DNA from: Myotis daubentonii
Taxonomy: Eukaryota > Chordata > Mammalia > Chiroptera > Vespertilionidae
Assembly (NCBI RefSeq): GCF_963259705.1
Contig: NC_081842.1
Location: 181,726,349 to 181,790,348 of the forward strand
DNA length: 64,000 nucleotides
Direction: 5' to 3'
Shown here: positions 11,062 through 23,400 of the stretch, in pieces
How the letters are laid out: each line of letters opens with the position of its first letter
Numbering within the stretch: the first letter of the stretch is position 1
Program-made: the position numbers and the translations under genes
Notes under the pieces: generated by a model
What the model was told of the DNA's origin: nothing
What the model saw: only the letters and a program-made list of their open reading frames with translations
Database searches by the model: none

Positions 11062-11575
11062 TGGTAGGGGCTCTTTAGAGGTAGGCCTTGTTCAAGTCCA
11101 CTTATACTCACCAACCTGTGGAGAGCGGAGGCACGGTAGGTTCCACATTGAATGGGATGATTCTCCTTTGACAACTGGAAAGTTCTGAGACTTCTTAATT
11201 TCTAATCATAAAAAGTGATCATGGACATAGTACAACTTGTTACACAAGCATCAGGCACTCATACAACTAACTTATCCCATGCACACTGACTGCCAGGTGC
11301 TGGGGAGCGGAGAATGAGAAGGACACGGGGAACCCAGGGCTCTGGTGCATACGGATGACGGGGCATCTAGAACGCTATCGGGCACGTTACCAAGCATTGA
11401 CATCTTGGGGGCAGCTACTGGGGGACTCAGGGAAGTTGTGGGAAGGCACAGATTTAACCGTAGGACAGGCATAAAACTCAAGTACTCATCAAATGCTTGA
11501 TTCACTCAACCATTCCACAAGCAAGGCCTCATCCTTAACAGGCAAATTCAGGCAAGCATCATGTCAAAAGTTGCT
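11062..11575. other. Sequence downstream of the PCSK9-like 3' end
   Basis: This is unique-looking or old repeat sequence between a Helitron and the PCSK9-like 3' UTR block. No gene is recognised. Confidence 0.45.
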
Positions 11576-13140
11576 TTCATTTTTTAAAGTCACCATATAA
11601 TAAAAATGCTACAAAACCCAGAATAAATATCTTCAAGTTACCAAAGCCAAACAGAGGTCTAGAAAAGCTTCTTGCTGTAAAACAGCTGATTACAACAGAG
11701 ACCAAGAAAATAAATGCACGCTGGTTTGTTGCTTGGTGGGCGTGGGAGCTCAAGGAGGGAGAGCTGCCCTCCGCGTCCAGCCTCAGAGGGCTCTCCACAG
11801 AGTCCCTGTGGATCTGGCCAGTGCCGGTCGCCAGTGCCCTGCCCTCGCTCAGTGCTACCTCAGATCTGTGTTCCCCGTTCTGAGCCTCAATGTCATCTAT
11901 AAAGCTGGGTGCCCAGCCTGGTACAGTAAAAAGGCTGTACAGCCAAATCTGAGTTTATATCCTGGCACCACTTCATGTCCTGGCCATTGAGAGTGCCTCC
12001 CAATTTCTTCCTACCTAAAGTGGGGGTGGCAATAAATACTGCGCAGGGTGGGTGGGAGGAGTGGGTGAAAAGGTGTGGGGACCACATGACTCTCCACTGC
12101 AAACTCAAAGTCAGCTCTGGGATGACGTCTCCCTAGAGGCAGATGCTGGCGGATAGCAAAGCCTGGACCAGAGCAGGTGAGGGCCTCTGGGAGAAACAGA
12201 TATGGCCTGTGATCACCTGGGAAACACCTCCAGCCCCTGGAGGATCTCACATGCTTCTGCTGGGGGCACAAGGTGTGGTTAGGAGAGCTAGAAATTTTAT
12301 CAACAAAAGCTATCTTCTAGGCGGCAAGTCCTCAGGGCAGGACCAGGGGCCGATGGAGACCCCGCACTGATGGAGATCTCTAGAAAAAGAGGAAGGACTT
12401 GAACCAAGGTCTCTTGGCAGCTGGCATGGGCTTGTTTTTGTGGCTTCAATATTCTCATCTGTCCAACGGGTAGATCGGCCCTGGCTTTGTCAAGGCTGCC
12501 CTGAAACCCAGTGACAGCGTGGGCAGAGAAGCACTTTGGACATTTTGAAATGCTGGGCAAGCATCACCCCATCAGTGCTTACCACCCACCCTGCACCCCC
12601 AGAGGTGTGGGAAACATCCTGTTAATCAGGGAGAGCAGGTGGGCTTCTCCAAAGTGGGCAGGAGGTGAGGGGTCATCTCCACCTTTCGTGCTCATTCCTC
12701 CTGACTGACAGACACTTCCTGCCCTCAAGTGCCTGCTTCCCTGCCCGTGGGAGCATCGCTCCCTCTTCTGTGCAAGACTAACCAGGGGCTCAATAAAAGA
12801 TAGCTCCGCCCACAAGCATTGGCATCTTGGGAGCAGCTGACGGGATACTGTGCACAGCTTGTCCGCATTAATGGCGGGATGCATCCCTGCAGGGAGGCCA
12901 TGGGGGAGGGGAGCCCAGCCCCTGCAGCCCTGCTGCGCTCAGCCTCCCACTCAGCTCAGGTTTGGGGAGAGGTTGATCCAGGCTGAGATCAAGTTCTCCC
13001 ACACAGGGCACCCCACATCGCGGGCCAGAGCCACAGCTGCAGAGAAGTAGAGGGATCCTCTGTCCCCTGGGCCCGGGCTGAGGAGGGCTGAGGGAGAGGG
13101 GAGGGGGAACCATTTCAAAGCTCAGCCAAGACCTGGGACC
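11576..13140 (-). pseudogene. PCSK9: Relic of PCSK9 3' UTR; coding part not found
   Basis: PCSK9 is a secreted subtilisin-like protein that drives degradation of the LDL receptor. Read on the minus strand, this block follows the human PCSK9 3' UTR as I remember it, in order: the GAGCTTTGAAATGGTTCC region near 13108-13130, the region containing GAGCAGCTGACGG near 12830, and the end segment from about 11710 to 11576 (GGTCTAGA, TATTTATTCTGGGTTTTG, then ATGGTGACTTT). The expected AATAAA is AATGAA at 11576-11581. Directly upstream, where the last exon should encode the Cys/His-rich C-terminal domain, no matching frame exists. No catalytic motif (DTS, SHGTH, GTSQAAAH) appears in any frame up to BSND. 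Position between USP24 and BSND and the minus strand are exactly as expected. I infer a unitary pseudogene; the similarity is from memory and needs an alignment. Confidence 0.7.
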
Positions 13141-13892
13141 ACAGCATCGGGCCCTGACCCTTTCCGTGCACATGACCTGGGCCAGCTAGTGGGTCCCGGG
13201 GTAGAGAAGGGGGAAGCAGGGCTGCAGCTCTCTGAGTGCATTTCCTACCAAATACAGCAAGGGCTGCATCGGAGGTGACACATATAAATGGCCACCTGCA
13301 AATCTCACTGTCAGGCAATGTGTCTGTCTCCCCCCTGGGACTGGGAACTCGGCTAAGTCAGGGACCCTGCTGGGGTGCCCAACACCAGGCCAGAGCCTGA
13401 CATGTATACTTAATGTCTGATCTAATTAATTGCCAAGTACTGGGTGACAGCCGTGAATTAGACACAATCCCTGCCCCGTGCAGCCCTCCAGCTCACAATG
13501 ACTCTCACATGCAGTGCCTGAGATGGTGGCTGGCGCTGGGGAGATAAGCAAAAGGGGGAGGAGATCGAATGTGGACATGGAGGAGGGAGGAAGAGCACCC
13601 CAGACAGGGAACAGCAGATACACCTGCCCAGAGGCGGAGGGAGCGGCATGGAGGGGACAGGGGGCCGGCCTGGGCTGCAGGCTGAGACTCAGATCCTGCT
13701 ATTTAGAAAATAGAAGGCAGGAGCAGACAAACCATCCGAGACTGAGCCAGGGATGGCCCAGGGAGGCCGGGGCAGTGAGAGGGGTTGGATTCTGGACAAA
13801 CTTTGAAAGTAGAGCCTGTTGCATTTCCTGACAATTTTGATGTGGGACATGAGAGAAAGAGACGGGTGGAGGTTCAAAGTTTTGTCCTAGGT

Positions 13893-14261
13893 CAGTGGTT
13901 CTCAACCTTGGCTGCACATTAGAATTGCCTGGGAATCTTTTTTTTTTTTTTTTAATATATTTTATTGATTTTTTACAGAGAGGAAGGGAGAGAGATAGTT
14001 AGAAACATCGATGAGAGAGAAATACCGATCAGCTGCCTCCTGCACATCTCCCACCGGGGATGTGCCCGCAACCCAGGTACATGCCCTTGACCGGAATCGA
14101 ACCCGGGACCTTTCAGTCTGCAGGCCGACGCTCTATCCACTGAGCCAAACCAGTTTCGGCTGGGAATCTTTTTAAAATCCTGATTTCCGGGCCTCATCCT
14201 CCAGAAATTCTGTTTCTTTGTTTTGGGGTGGGGCCACAACATTAGTAACAAAGAAACAGAG
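13893..14261. mobile_element. MER5-like hAT element, half copy split by a SINE
   Basis: It begins CAGTGGTTCTCAACCTTGGC, continues to TTTAAAATCCTGATTTC and ends near AAAGAAACAGA. The central part is the reverse complement of that in the complete copy at 61367-61588, so the two lie in opposite orientation. A Ves SINE interrupts it at 13943-14160. Confidence 0.75.
13943..14160 (-). mobile_element. Ves-type SINE
   Basis: This is a minus-strand copy (T-run, TTTATTGATTTTTTACAGAG, then GAGCCAAACCAGTTTCGGC). It is flanked by the target duplication TGGGAATCTTTTT at 13930-13942 and 14161-14173. It sits inside an older hAT element. Confidence 0.92.
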
Positions 14262-14757
14262 AATGCAGGAAGAGGAACTGAAGGTGGCCAGCAAGGAGAC
14301 AGAAATGTTCCTATAAAGGGAGCAAAGAAAATGGGTTGTGTCCAGAGGGAGCCTGAGGCCAAGAGAGTGTCCCCTTGATGAGGGATCCTAGACTCTAGGA
14401 CCTAGACTGGGGGTGACGGTGCGGTGCGGGGAGGAAAGCTGCAGGAGGGGAGACTGTCTCGGAAGGCGAGAGGGACGCTGTCTGGTGCATACGTGGAGGG
14501 TTTGGCCCTGCGATGGGCACAGACACTTCATCCTCACAACAGGTGGAGGTGGAGGGGGGCCGAGTGCAGGTAGCTGTGCTATTGGCAGTTAGACAGACAT
14601 GAGCAGAGCAAGGACCATGGGCCAGGCACAGAAACTCCCCGGGGCACAAAGCCCTGGGTGCCTAGCAAGGGGCAAAACGGGGAAAATAAGGACCTCGCCC
14701 CCCCCCCCCCCCACGTAACCTTTCCTTCCCTAACCTTTTCCTCCCTAAAGATAACTC

Positions 14758-15010
14758 ATCCTGGACAGTGTTGCTCAGTGGTAGCCAGTGCACGGGAGGG
14801 TCGCAGGTTCAATACCCGGTCAAAGGCACACACCTGGGTTGCAGATTCTATGCCCGCTCCAGTGGGGGCATGTGCTGGAGACAACCATTCGATGTGTCTC
14901 TCTCACAATGATGTTTCTCCCTCTCTCTCTCCCTCCCTCCCTCTTTTTCTTCCTCCCTCTCCCCCTACCATTCTCTCAAAAAATCAGAGGAAAAATCTCC
15001 TGGGGTGAGG
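14758..15010 (+). mobile_element. Diverged tRNA-derived SINE
   Basis: The head (TTGCTCAGTGGTAGCCAG), B-box region (GCAGGTTCAATACCCGG) and CT-rich tail identify an older tRNA-derived SINE of the Ves type, with mutations throughout. No clear target duplication was seen. Confidence 0.75.
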
Positions 15011-15040
15011 ATTAACAACAACAACAAAAACAGTAACATC

Positions 15041-15600
15041 TAGGCCTCAGTTGTATTTCAGCTCCGGGCCCAGAAAAACAGCAGAACCAGGTGGGCGACG
15101 CCAGGACCAGCTGCAATAACTAATGACCCGCTGCCCTGTGTGACCAATCAAGTCAGTGGCGATCAGGACCCTGAGGGAGCACAGCTGGGAAAGTGGTGAA
15201 TATTCTATTGGACCCTCCCCTACGATTGCCACCTGCAGGAGCAAGATAAATACTCTCAGGATGAAGGACCCAGCATACGCGCTCCCCCAGGGGGGCACGC
15301 CAGCGCCGTTCCCATCCCCCTCTTCCCTCGAAGGGACCCCATGAAACTTGCAACCAAGAGAGCAATGGGCGGCAGCAGCTCATCCCAGGCTCACCCCTGA
15401 ACCTGTCTCTAAGGCCCCTTTCTCTGACTTCCCAGTGAGCCAGAGCCGCCCAGCCTAGTTGCTTCTCCTGTTGCTTCTCCTAAGCCCTCCCTGGTCTCAC
15501 TGTCCTAAGTGTTTTTGCTGCTGCCAGTAAGTCCTTGCTTGCTTTCCTATACTTGTCTCTTGATTGAAATCTTTCCTTCAAGAACCGAAGTCTCATCGTC
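15041..15600 (+). mobile_element. Solo LTR of an endogenous retrovirus (uninterrupted copy)
   Basis: It is related along most of its length to the copy at 49142-49815. Shared blocks include TATTTCAGCTCC, a CCAAT box (GACCAATCA), AAAGGACCCAGC or GAAGGACCCAGC, CCCATGA and TTTCTC...GACTTTCC-like segments. The layout (CCAAT box, TATA-like GATAAATA, CT-rich end) fits a gammaretrovirus-like LTR. No internal viral genes accompany it. This copy shows the undisturbed site that carries a transposon in the other copy. Confidence 0.65.
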
Positions 15601-16911
15601 TCGCCGCGTGGATGTGGAGCGGGAGCGGCTGGAGGTTCTTAATTCTCTAACTCACATTGAAATATGAAGCAAGGCATCCGCTGGAAGGCAGGATGGGGGG
15701 AGGTTTCAGAGGTTTGAGGTTTGGAGTAGACACGATAGCGTCATCTTTGGGGGTTAGGGGCATGGGCTCCAGGGGCAGGTCACTCAGTCTCCTCTGCGTT
15801 TCCATTTCCTCGTCTGTAAAACAATCAAGACTGAAGTAAGCCGAGAAGAGCGAGGGGCTCGGGAAAAGCGTGGGTTTGTAGACAGCCTCAGGTGAGTCTG
15901 GACAGCACGCGTGACTCCCTGGTGCCGAGCAGAGCGGGCGGGCAGGCGGGTGTGAGCGGCTGGGCTTCTCCCCGTGGAGCAGGATAACAGCGGGCAGGGA
16001 CCTCGAGGGCAGGGGCGAGGAGTGGGCACCAGGCTGCACCCAGGAGTCAGCTGGGAAGAGGTGAGACGTGTTGGGAGGTGAGCAAGAGCCGGAGGTGAAG
16101 GCAGCACCCTCAGTGTAGGTGTGGTAGGTGCTGATGAAGAATGTGGGAGTTGGGGTGTGGGGCTGGGTTGGAAAAAGGGAAGTGGGTGTTTGAAATCGTG
16201 GTTCTGGAGGAGATTCAGCTACAGGTGGCAACAGGTCAAGAGTATGATGCGTGGGGGGCGGGATGGGGCTGAGAAAAGTGGAGGCAAGGTCTTTGGAGGT
16301 GGAGGAAATGGGAGTGAGGAGCGCGGAGCAGGAGAAAGTGACCTTGGCTAGGCTTCCTGTTCACAGGGGCTGTAACCTGAGGGCGGGGGCTTCCGTGTCG
16401 AGAACGTATGGGAGACAGAAGGACAGGGACCTGCAAAAGGCAGTGAGGAGCCGGGAGGCCCTACCGCACCTCGGGCCCAGTGCAGGGCTGTGGGAGGCAG
16501 GCAGTAAGGAAGAAGTGTGCTTGGGGGACGGGAGACTTAGAGCAAGAAGGGAAAGGAATATTCTGAGAGGTGTTTGAAGACAAAGCTATTTCCGAAGATA
16601 GACTGGGACGTGAGGACAGTGAGGGTTTCGGGAAGAAAGGAAGGAACGAGGAGATGGGCCCAGGGAACAAGGCCTCTCCCAGGAGTTTCCAGCGCTCGGG
16701 CGCCGGGGCCATGCCCAGCTGGGCCAGCAGAGGGCACCCAGTGCATGGCCTGAGAACCCAGGATCTAACCATCCAGACCAGACAGAGCCCAGCAGTCCCT
16801 GGTGGCTGCTCTCCTCCTGGGACAAATGAGACCCTGCCCTGTCCTTGGAGAGCAGACAGGGCGGCAGTAAGGGCACCAGTCTTTATGGTGAAGGGGGCAG
16901 AGGTGATCATA

Positions 16912-16993
16912 CAAGGAAGGAAGGAAGGAAGGAAGGAAGGAAGGAAGGAAGGAAGGAAGGAAGGAAGGAAGGAAGGAAGGAAGGAAGGAAGGG
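16912..16993. repeat. (AAGG)n microsatellite
   Basis: About 20 near-perfect AAGG units. It produces spurious open frames of Lys-Glu-Gly-Arg repeats on one strand and Phe/Leu/Pro/Ser repeats on the other. Confidence 0.95.
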
Positions 16994-17761
16994 AACGTGC
17001 GGTGGGAGCCCAGTTGATGGGCCCTGGATCCAGGCAGGAAGCAATTCCGATTTATGGCACAGCTGAAATGGGTGACACGTCCAGGAAGTAGTGATGGCGC
17101 AGCTGGGATGTTAGGGGGGAGGCCGGTTTCTGTCTCTTGAGCCCCCTCCCGGTGGGTAGGGCTCCTGGGAGGTTCTGAACAAGAGAGGGTCATGACCAGA
17201 GCACCAGCTTTCACCAGCCCCACGGGCCCCACTCAGGAGCCACTCCCATGGCCCCACTCAGGACTTACTCCAGACCCGCCCCACCCACAGCCTCTCTTCC
17301 CAGGGCCCGTTGCCTGTGCCACTTCATGGAGAAAGTGGAGGCCAATGGCACCCACCTCAGGCTTTGCCTGTCCACCAGGCACCTGCTCTCTCCCTGCCGG
17401 CTTAGAGGGAGGGGACGTCCAGCAGCCTGAGGGCCCGGCCTCTCCCCCAGCTTCCTCCAGGAACTGTTCATGGACATTCTGTCTGTACCCACCGAAGCCC
17501 GCTGTCCCCTTCTCTGCCAGCCTCTGAGCACACTCAGCTCTCTTCCACCCTAAAAATGAAGATAAAGCAGAACAAAAGTCCCCATTGCCGTCTCCCATGT
17601 GCTGGGTCCACTTCCAGACACTGGGTAACATCAAAATAAGCAAACTCCAGCCTTCACCAGCCCTCACATTGTACAGTAAAGCATATGAACAAGTCAAGTT
17701 TGCGGCATGTGAGCTGGTAACAGGAGTTGGGGAGAAAACTGAAAAGGGAAGGGGAGTCCCT

Positions 17762-17990
17762 CTGGCCAGTGTTGTTCAGTAGTGAGGGCATCGGCCCCAG
17801 GCACTGAAGGGTCTCAGATTCGATTCCCTGGGCACGTGCCTGCGTTGCAGTTTGTTCCCCACCCCCAGTCAGGGCACTTTCCAGAGGCAACTGTAGATGT
17901 GTCTCTCCCCCCTCCCTCCCTCCCTTCCTTCCACTCTCACTGAAAAGCGATGGAAAAAATATCCTCAGGTGAGGGTTAAAAAAAAAAAGT
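17762..17990 (+). mobile_element. Diverged tRNA-derived SINE
   Basis: It has a head CTGGCCAGTGTTGTTCAGTA, a B-box-like CAGATTCGATTCCC, a CT-rich tail and an A-run. It is older than the typical Ves copies of the window. Confidence 0.7.
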
Positions 17991-19209
17991 TAAAAAAGAG
18001 AAGGGAAGTGGGTGGAATGCTACGCGTCGGGGTGTGGGGGAAGGTCCAGCTCCTACGGCTACTGCTGGGGCTCAGGCCACACCTCCGCCAACCCCACCAC
18101 CCTGACCACCTCCTCAGTCCTGCTGTGTTTCTCCCAGAGTGGCCCGGGGACCCCCTGCAGCAGAGCTGTGGGGTGGGGGTGGGGAACCGGCCTGTGAGAA
18201 GCGCAGAGGCCTCCCACTGGCCTGAAATCCAGGAATCGGCACCTCATAAGCTCCGGGAGGTGCTGGGACAGTCCAAAGTGGGAAGCCACAGACTTAGCCC
18301 ATGCAAATGGGGCACTGCTTGGACTAGTCAATGCCCAACTCCACTCTGCAGCCACCAGGCGCCCGGGCCCAAGCTCCTCACATGCTATTCCCTTCTGGAG
18401 TGCCCTTCCCGGCATCTTCACCTGATACTCCTACACATCCTTGGAACCTGCCACCGAGTCGCCTCCTCCAGGAAGTACTCCCAGGACAGACAGGCCTGGG
18501 CAGCAGATGAGACAGGACGTGGGGCTGGGATCCAGAACACAGTTCTAATCCCAGCTCTGCCACTGAACCCATGGTGTGACCCTGGGCAAGTCCCTGCCCC
18601 TCTCTAAGCCTCATCAGTAAAATGGTGACAGTAATTCTGGCCTTTCCAAGGAGATGTGGGACCAAATGAGAGGACAGTTCTGAAAATGCTTTACGTTCTC
18701 AGAGCACAAGCAATGGGAGAGACTCGCGCATGCAGGGAGAGGAAGGATGGGAGTGTAAGGGGTCAGATGGCGGCCACACTCCACACAAACACCCAACGGT
18801 ATCACCTCGCTGGAAACTTGGAGCCAAAGACCCCAAAGGCATGCACCCAATTTGCACGAAGTGCCCCGAGGTCTAGGGTGCAAGGAAAGAATCCGGCAGC
18901 AGCCTCAGGGCCCCAGGCAGGTGTGGGTGGCGACCAGGAGGAATGTGCCATTGGCAGCTTGCAGGGTCGCTAGGCCTCACCCAAGGCCGAAATATTTCCA
19001 CCACTTCCTGGTCAGGGTGTTAATGGTGCAGGGAAGGCAGCCATCTGAGCTTGGGAGAAGCCCTGGGACCCAGCCCAGCCATAGCCTCCCTCACCGCGTT
19101 CCCAGGCCTCACACCAGCCCTGTGAGGGGGGCAGCCGGGGCTGCTGTCCCGCTGTAAGGATGAGGAGGCTGAGGGGGAGTAGAGCCCACAGAGAATAAGG
19201 GCAGGGTCT

Positions 19210-19416
19210 TGCCCTCGGTGGTTTGGCTCAATGGATAGAGCGTCGGCCTTCGGACTGAAGGGTCCTGGGTTCGATACTGGTCAAGGGCACATGCCTGGGT
19301 TGCGGGCTCAATCCCTAGTAGGGGGCGCGCAGGAGGCAGCCGATCAATGATTCCCTCATCATTGATGTTTCTATCTCTCCCTCTCCCTTCCTCTCTGAAA
19401 TCAATAAAAATAAAAA
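19210..19416 (+). mobile_element. Ves-type SINE
   Basis: This is a full-length copy with an 18-base perfect target duplication, AGAATAAGGGCAGGGTCT, at 19192-19209 and 19417-19434. The body is intact (GGTTTGGCTCAATGGATAG, GGGTTCGATACTGG, TGAAATCAATAAAAATA). The perfect duplication argues for a young insertion. Confidence 0.95.
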
Positions 19417-20309
19417 AGAATAAGGGCAGGGTCTGGACCCCTACCCCAGGCAGGGAAGAGCAAAGGTGCTCCCTGGGAGGGGGTGGGCGGCATTGACTGG
19501 CACCTGTTATTTCTATGGGAAAACCGAGGCTCGGGCAGATGGCTTGGGCATCATCCTTCAGAGAGAAGGAGGCCCAAGGGAGGAGGAGGCAGGAAAGGGA
19601 GAGAGACAGGAAACTGGAGTCGCTGGGGACAGCAAGCTGCCCAGACCGGCCTCCCTGCTCCAAAGGCACAGGAAGGGGTGACATAGCTGATCCCCAGGTT
19701 CCTCACGGGAGTGAGCGCTGGCATGAACCACGGTGATGCCCAGGCTCCCCGCCCCTTCAGGGGTCCTGTCCTGGTGCCGCCTCTGCCCGCTCCTCCCGGG
19801 CCATGCTTCTCTGGTCCTGTCTGGTGGCACTGCCACCGGCGAACATCAGATCAGCTAACGTGCCAGTGGCTAAGAACGGCACCCGGCACCCGGGAGGATT
19901 CTGGCTGTGACAGCCTGTGTCCCTCAGCGCAGGGGCAGGGCCGCGCCTGGTGAGAGTCAGCGCCGTCCTGGAGTCATTGCCCCTCCCTTCCCTGCCGCCT
20001 TCTTCCCTCTCCTCGGCTTCCCCAGGGTCACTTTCACGGAGGTAATCCCGGGTTTGTTGTGAGAAGAGACGGCAGCATTGCTTGTTATAAACCTGTGTTT
20101 ACGGCCAATACAGGTGCTGCCCAACCGTCAGCGCCACCTGCAGACCCTGCAGCTGCCCGCTGTCCTGGGGCCTCAGGCCGGCCTCCCCAGATCATCCTGG
20201 CGCACGCCCGCAGCCCTTCCTCCGGTCATCTGGTCATCTGCCCTGAGAACCAGCTTGGCAGAGCGGCTGAAGGCAGAGGCCGGGAGGCCTGACCTCAGGT
20301 GTGAGGCCC

Positions 20310-20465
20310 CGCGTCCTGGGAGCTGAGGGGAATGCCAAGGTCAGGGGGGCGTCCTGGGGGCTGAGGGGTATGCCAAGGTCAGGGGGGCGTCCTGGCAGTG
20401 GAGGGGCATGCCACGGTCAGGGGGGCGTCCTGGCAGCGGAGGGGCATGCCAAGGTCAGGGGTTCC
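20310..20465. repeat. 39-40 bp GC-rich minisatellite
   Basis: Around four tandem units built on GGCATGCCAAGGTCAGG followed by GGGGCGTCCTGG, with a few substitutions. It lies in the interval where PCSK9 would be expected. Confidence 0.8.
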
Positions 20466-21671
20466 AGCCTCAAAGCCCAGAGGGAGAGGCAGAGCCTTCG
20501 GGCTGTGGGAGTGGGTGGGAGGGAGAGGACTGTGGAGGGGGCGTCCCAGCCTCCTCCTGGGACTTCGCATGGTCCACCTCTTCTAGCAAAGCCTCGAGTT
20601 TCCGAGTTTCCCTGGGATGTCTGCCCGCCTCCTTCCTCAGTTGGAATCACAGTGTTTGGAGGGGACCTGGGTGGGTCAAGCCCAGTCTCCTTCGCTGTCT
20701 GAGTCTGTGCTCCCGCCTGCCCACAGGTGGCCAACAGCTTCCCTCAGGCTCCCTGAGTGCAGGGAGCTACTTCCTGGCGCCCAATATTTTGCTTATTAAA
20801 AAAAAATAAAAAGCAGAACCATTTTTATTTTATGAATGTAAACAAACAGGGGCTAAACTTTCTCACGGAGCTAGAAGACCAGTGTTTGCTGACTTTGGTT
20901 CATGAGTTCACAGGCCCAAAATCTGTGCGAAACTCTTGGCATTTTCCTCAAGGTTCCAAGACAGCTGCAGCCACCGAGTCTGTATGCAAGGCCAGCAAAA
21001 CTAATCCCTTCTGCTTTTTTCTTCAGAAGTGACCCCAACAAATTTCTCCTCAGGTCTCACTGGCCAGACTGGCCACGGTGAGCAGGGTTGGGGTGACTGG
21101 CTTCGGGCCAATCCTAATTTACGACCTGGGAGTGGGCACGTCATCCTCAAGGAATGAGGGAATTCATAGTGTCTGCTGCATCCTACTTTATAATCTCTCT
21201 TTGTATTAATTGCATATCATAAACGTCTTCCCACGTCAAGAAATGAGGAGAGTCATCGTTTTAATGGCCGTGCACCGTTCCCTGGCATAGCAGGGGCGTT
21301 CGTTAGTCCATCTCCTGTTGCTGGCTGTTTGGATTATCCCTCTGGTGGACCCCTCCTGAACAAGGCCACAGTAAACGCCTTCTGGAGGAACATCTTGGCC
21401 GATTGCTTCCTTAGAGAAGTTTGTACATGTGGGGGCACTAACCGCACGCTGCCCTATTACCCCCCAACACTTGGATCACTTCTGTTCCCAAAAGCAATGT
21501 CAGACAGAGCCCTGCTCCTCCCCATCGTGCCACCTGTTACTGTCATCTTTATAAAGTGTGGCCAGTGCCACGGGTGAAACCTGGTCTCTGGTTTTAATTT
21601 GCATTCCTTTGATTATTTCTGAGGTTGGCCATGTTTTCATTTGGGTTTTTTGTCTGTTTGTTTGTTTTAAT

Positions 21672-21840
21672 TCTTACCCAAGGATATGTTTTCTTACTGA
21701 TTTTAGAGAAAGAAAAATCGGAGGAGAGAGAGAGAAACATCGGTTGCCTCCTGTGCATGCCCTGACTGGGGATCGAACTGGCAACCTTTTGGTGTCTGGA
21801 ACGAGGCTCCAACCAACTAAGCCATCTGGCCAGGGCTCTT
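21672..21840 (-). mobile_element. Diverged Ves-related SINE
   Basis: This minus-strand copy has TTACTGATTTTAGAGAAAG, GGATCGAACTGGCAACC and GCCATCTGGCCAGGGC. It is truncated and more diverged than the young copies. Confidence 0.8.
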
Positions 21841-21897
21841 TTGTTTCTTTTATGGGGTCACAGATCATTTATGTGGCTGCAATCCTTTTCCTGTGTG

Positions 21898-21899
<2 letters not shown>

Positions 21900-21965
<66 letters not shown>
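21900..21965. repeat. (TC)n microsatellite
   Basis: A 66-base uninterrupted CT run. It creates spurious Leu-Ser open frames. Confidence 0.97.
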
Positions 21966-21968
<3 letters not shown>

Positions 21969-22839
21969 CCATGATGCTCTTTGGGCAGCTCCCAGTGTTA
22001 CCAAGTCCTCCTTTTACAGAAACCTAGAGCTCCGTCCTGTCGCCCGGGCTGCCTGGCATCGTGCCTCAGCTGGGAGGAGAAGTGGAATCTCGTCCACCTC
22101 CACCTAATCGCAGGGGACAGGGACAGGGACAGGTCCAGAAGGGCTGTGGCATGCCCAAGGTCGCGGCAAGCAGTTGGCAGGAACCCAAGCTCCCGCCCCA
22201 GGACCACTCTCTTGCCCAGTTAAGGGCAGGGGCCACCCCTCCATGTCTCCAGGGCCTTTTCCTCCCAGAGTGGAAACTTCCAAAGTCTCTCTGACCTCAC
22301 CGGAGGGTGAAGAGAGCAGGAATTCCTGCCATGGTACACAGACCTGGAGCCTGGGGCTGAACGCTGGAATCCGGGGTTCACTGCGACGGCCCCTCCAGCC
22401 CTGCTGCGCCCCGCCCTCCTGGGGACCTGCAGGAAGACCTCCCCTTCCCCCACCCCCTCACCCCCTATTAACCCGCCAGCTAGAGGGACCGGAAGGCAGC
22501 AAGGCCAAGGGAGCAGGCACAGGGGTGGGATCTCAGGCGGAATACATGGGCCTCAGAGCTTGAGACGGTCAGAGGAGAGCGGAGCAGAGCCCCCTGCAGC
22601 CCTGCTCTTCAAACTTTCAAAAGCTGCCTACCCGTCTTCTCAAATTAAAATGCACAGCACAGTTGACTCCCCGCCTCCTCACAGTCACCAGCTGCCCTGA
22701 GGAGGACCCGCCCAGCAGAGAGGCCGGAGGAGCAGCCTGGCCGCCAGGAGCTGGCCCTCGGAGAGGCCTTGCTGCTCTGCTGACCGTAAGCAAGTTCACA
22801 GAACGTCAGCTTCAGACAAGGCCACTCTGGGACCGTGAT

Positions 22840-23400
22840 GCTCAAGGCCGCTCGGCAGCTGTGGCCCAGCACAGGCAGCATGAGCGTCGTCACAGCCACA
22901 GCAGTGGCCGCACATCCCCGGTCCTGGCTGGAGGAGCCACTGCTCCCGCGCCACTTACAGCTTCGGCTCGGGCTGGTCCTCCCCTTCGAGAGGAGATGCA
23001 TCGGGTGACGCCCACAGAACTAGCCCTGCTTCCCGACAGTACCCGGTCCGGAGCAGAGCCCCACTTCCTCACACCCCCGATCACCTCGCACCAGCCCAAA
23101 TCCCACACGTCCTTCCTCACACCCCCCCCCCCCACAGAGAGGCCCCCACGGTGTGTCCTCACTGCAGTGCGTCTCGACCCAACTATGAGCCACAGGAGAG
23201 CTCGCGGTGGGCTCCTGCAGGCATTGGCAGCTGGGTTCCATCAGACACCCCCACCGCCGAACCCGTGCCAAGGTCAAAGACAGGGCCCACGCCCGCTCTG
23301 TGCACATGAGGACCCGGAGGCCCACAAAGGCGGCCGACTTGCCGGGGGTCACAGAGTCGGGCGAAGATGGAGCGGATCCAGATGGGGTAAGAGTGAGGGG
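22840..23400. promoter_or_regulatory. CpG-rich segment, possible relic of the PCSK9 5' end
   Basis: CG dinucleotides are clearly denser here than in flanking sequence (for example GCCGCTCGG, AGCGTCGTC, CCGCCGAACCCG). In other mammals PCSK9 begins in a CpG island between its 3' UTR and BSND, so this is the best positional candidate for a remnant. I found no intact prodomain frame, signal peptide, SRE or HNF1 site, so the link is only positional. Confidence 0.3.

Noticed and set aside
15647..16231. A 194-codon minus-strand open frame
   Set aside because: It is proline-rich, without recognisable domain, and its composition suggests chance. It does not resemble PCSK9.
17897..18607. A 236-codon plus-strand open frame
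   Set aside because: It begins in the CT-rich tail of a SINE and runs through L2-like sequence. No conserved domain or splice signals.
22960..23010. Weak minus-strand resemblance to the PCSK9 prodomain exon
   Set aside because: Only about 25 bases align and only with inserted bases; flanking sequence does not extend the match. It could be chance, so it is not annotated as an exon.
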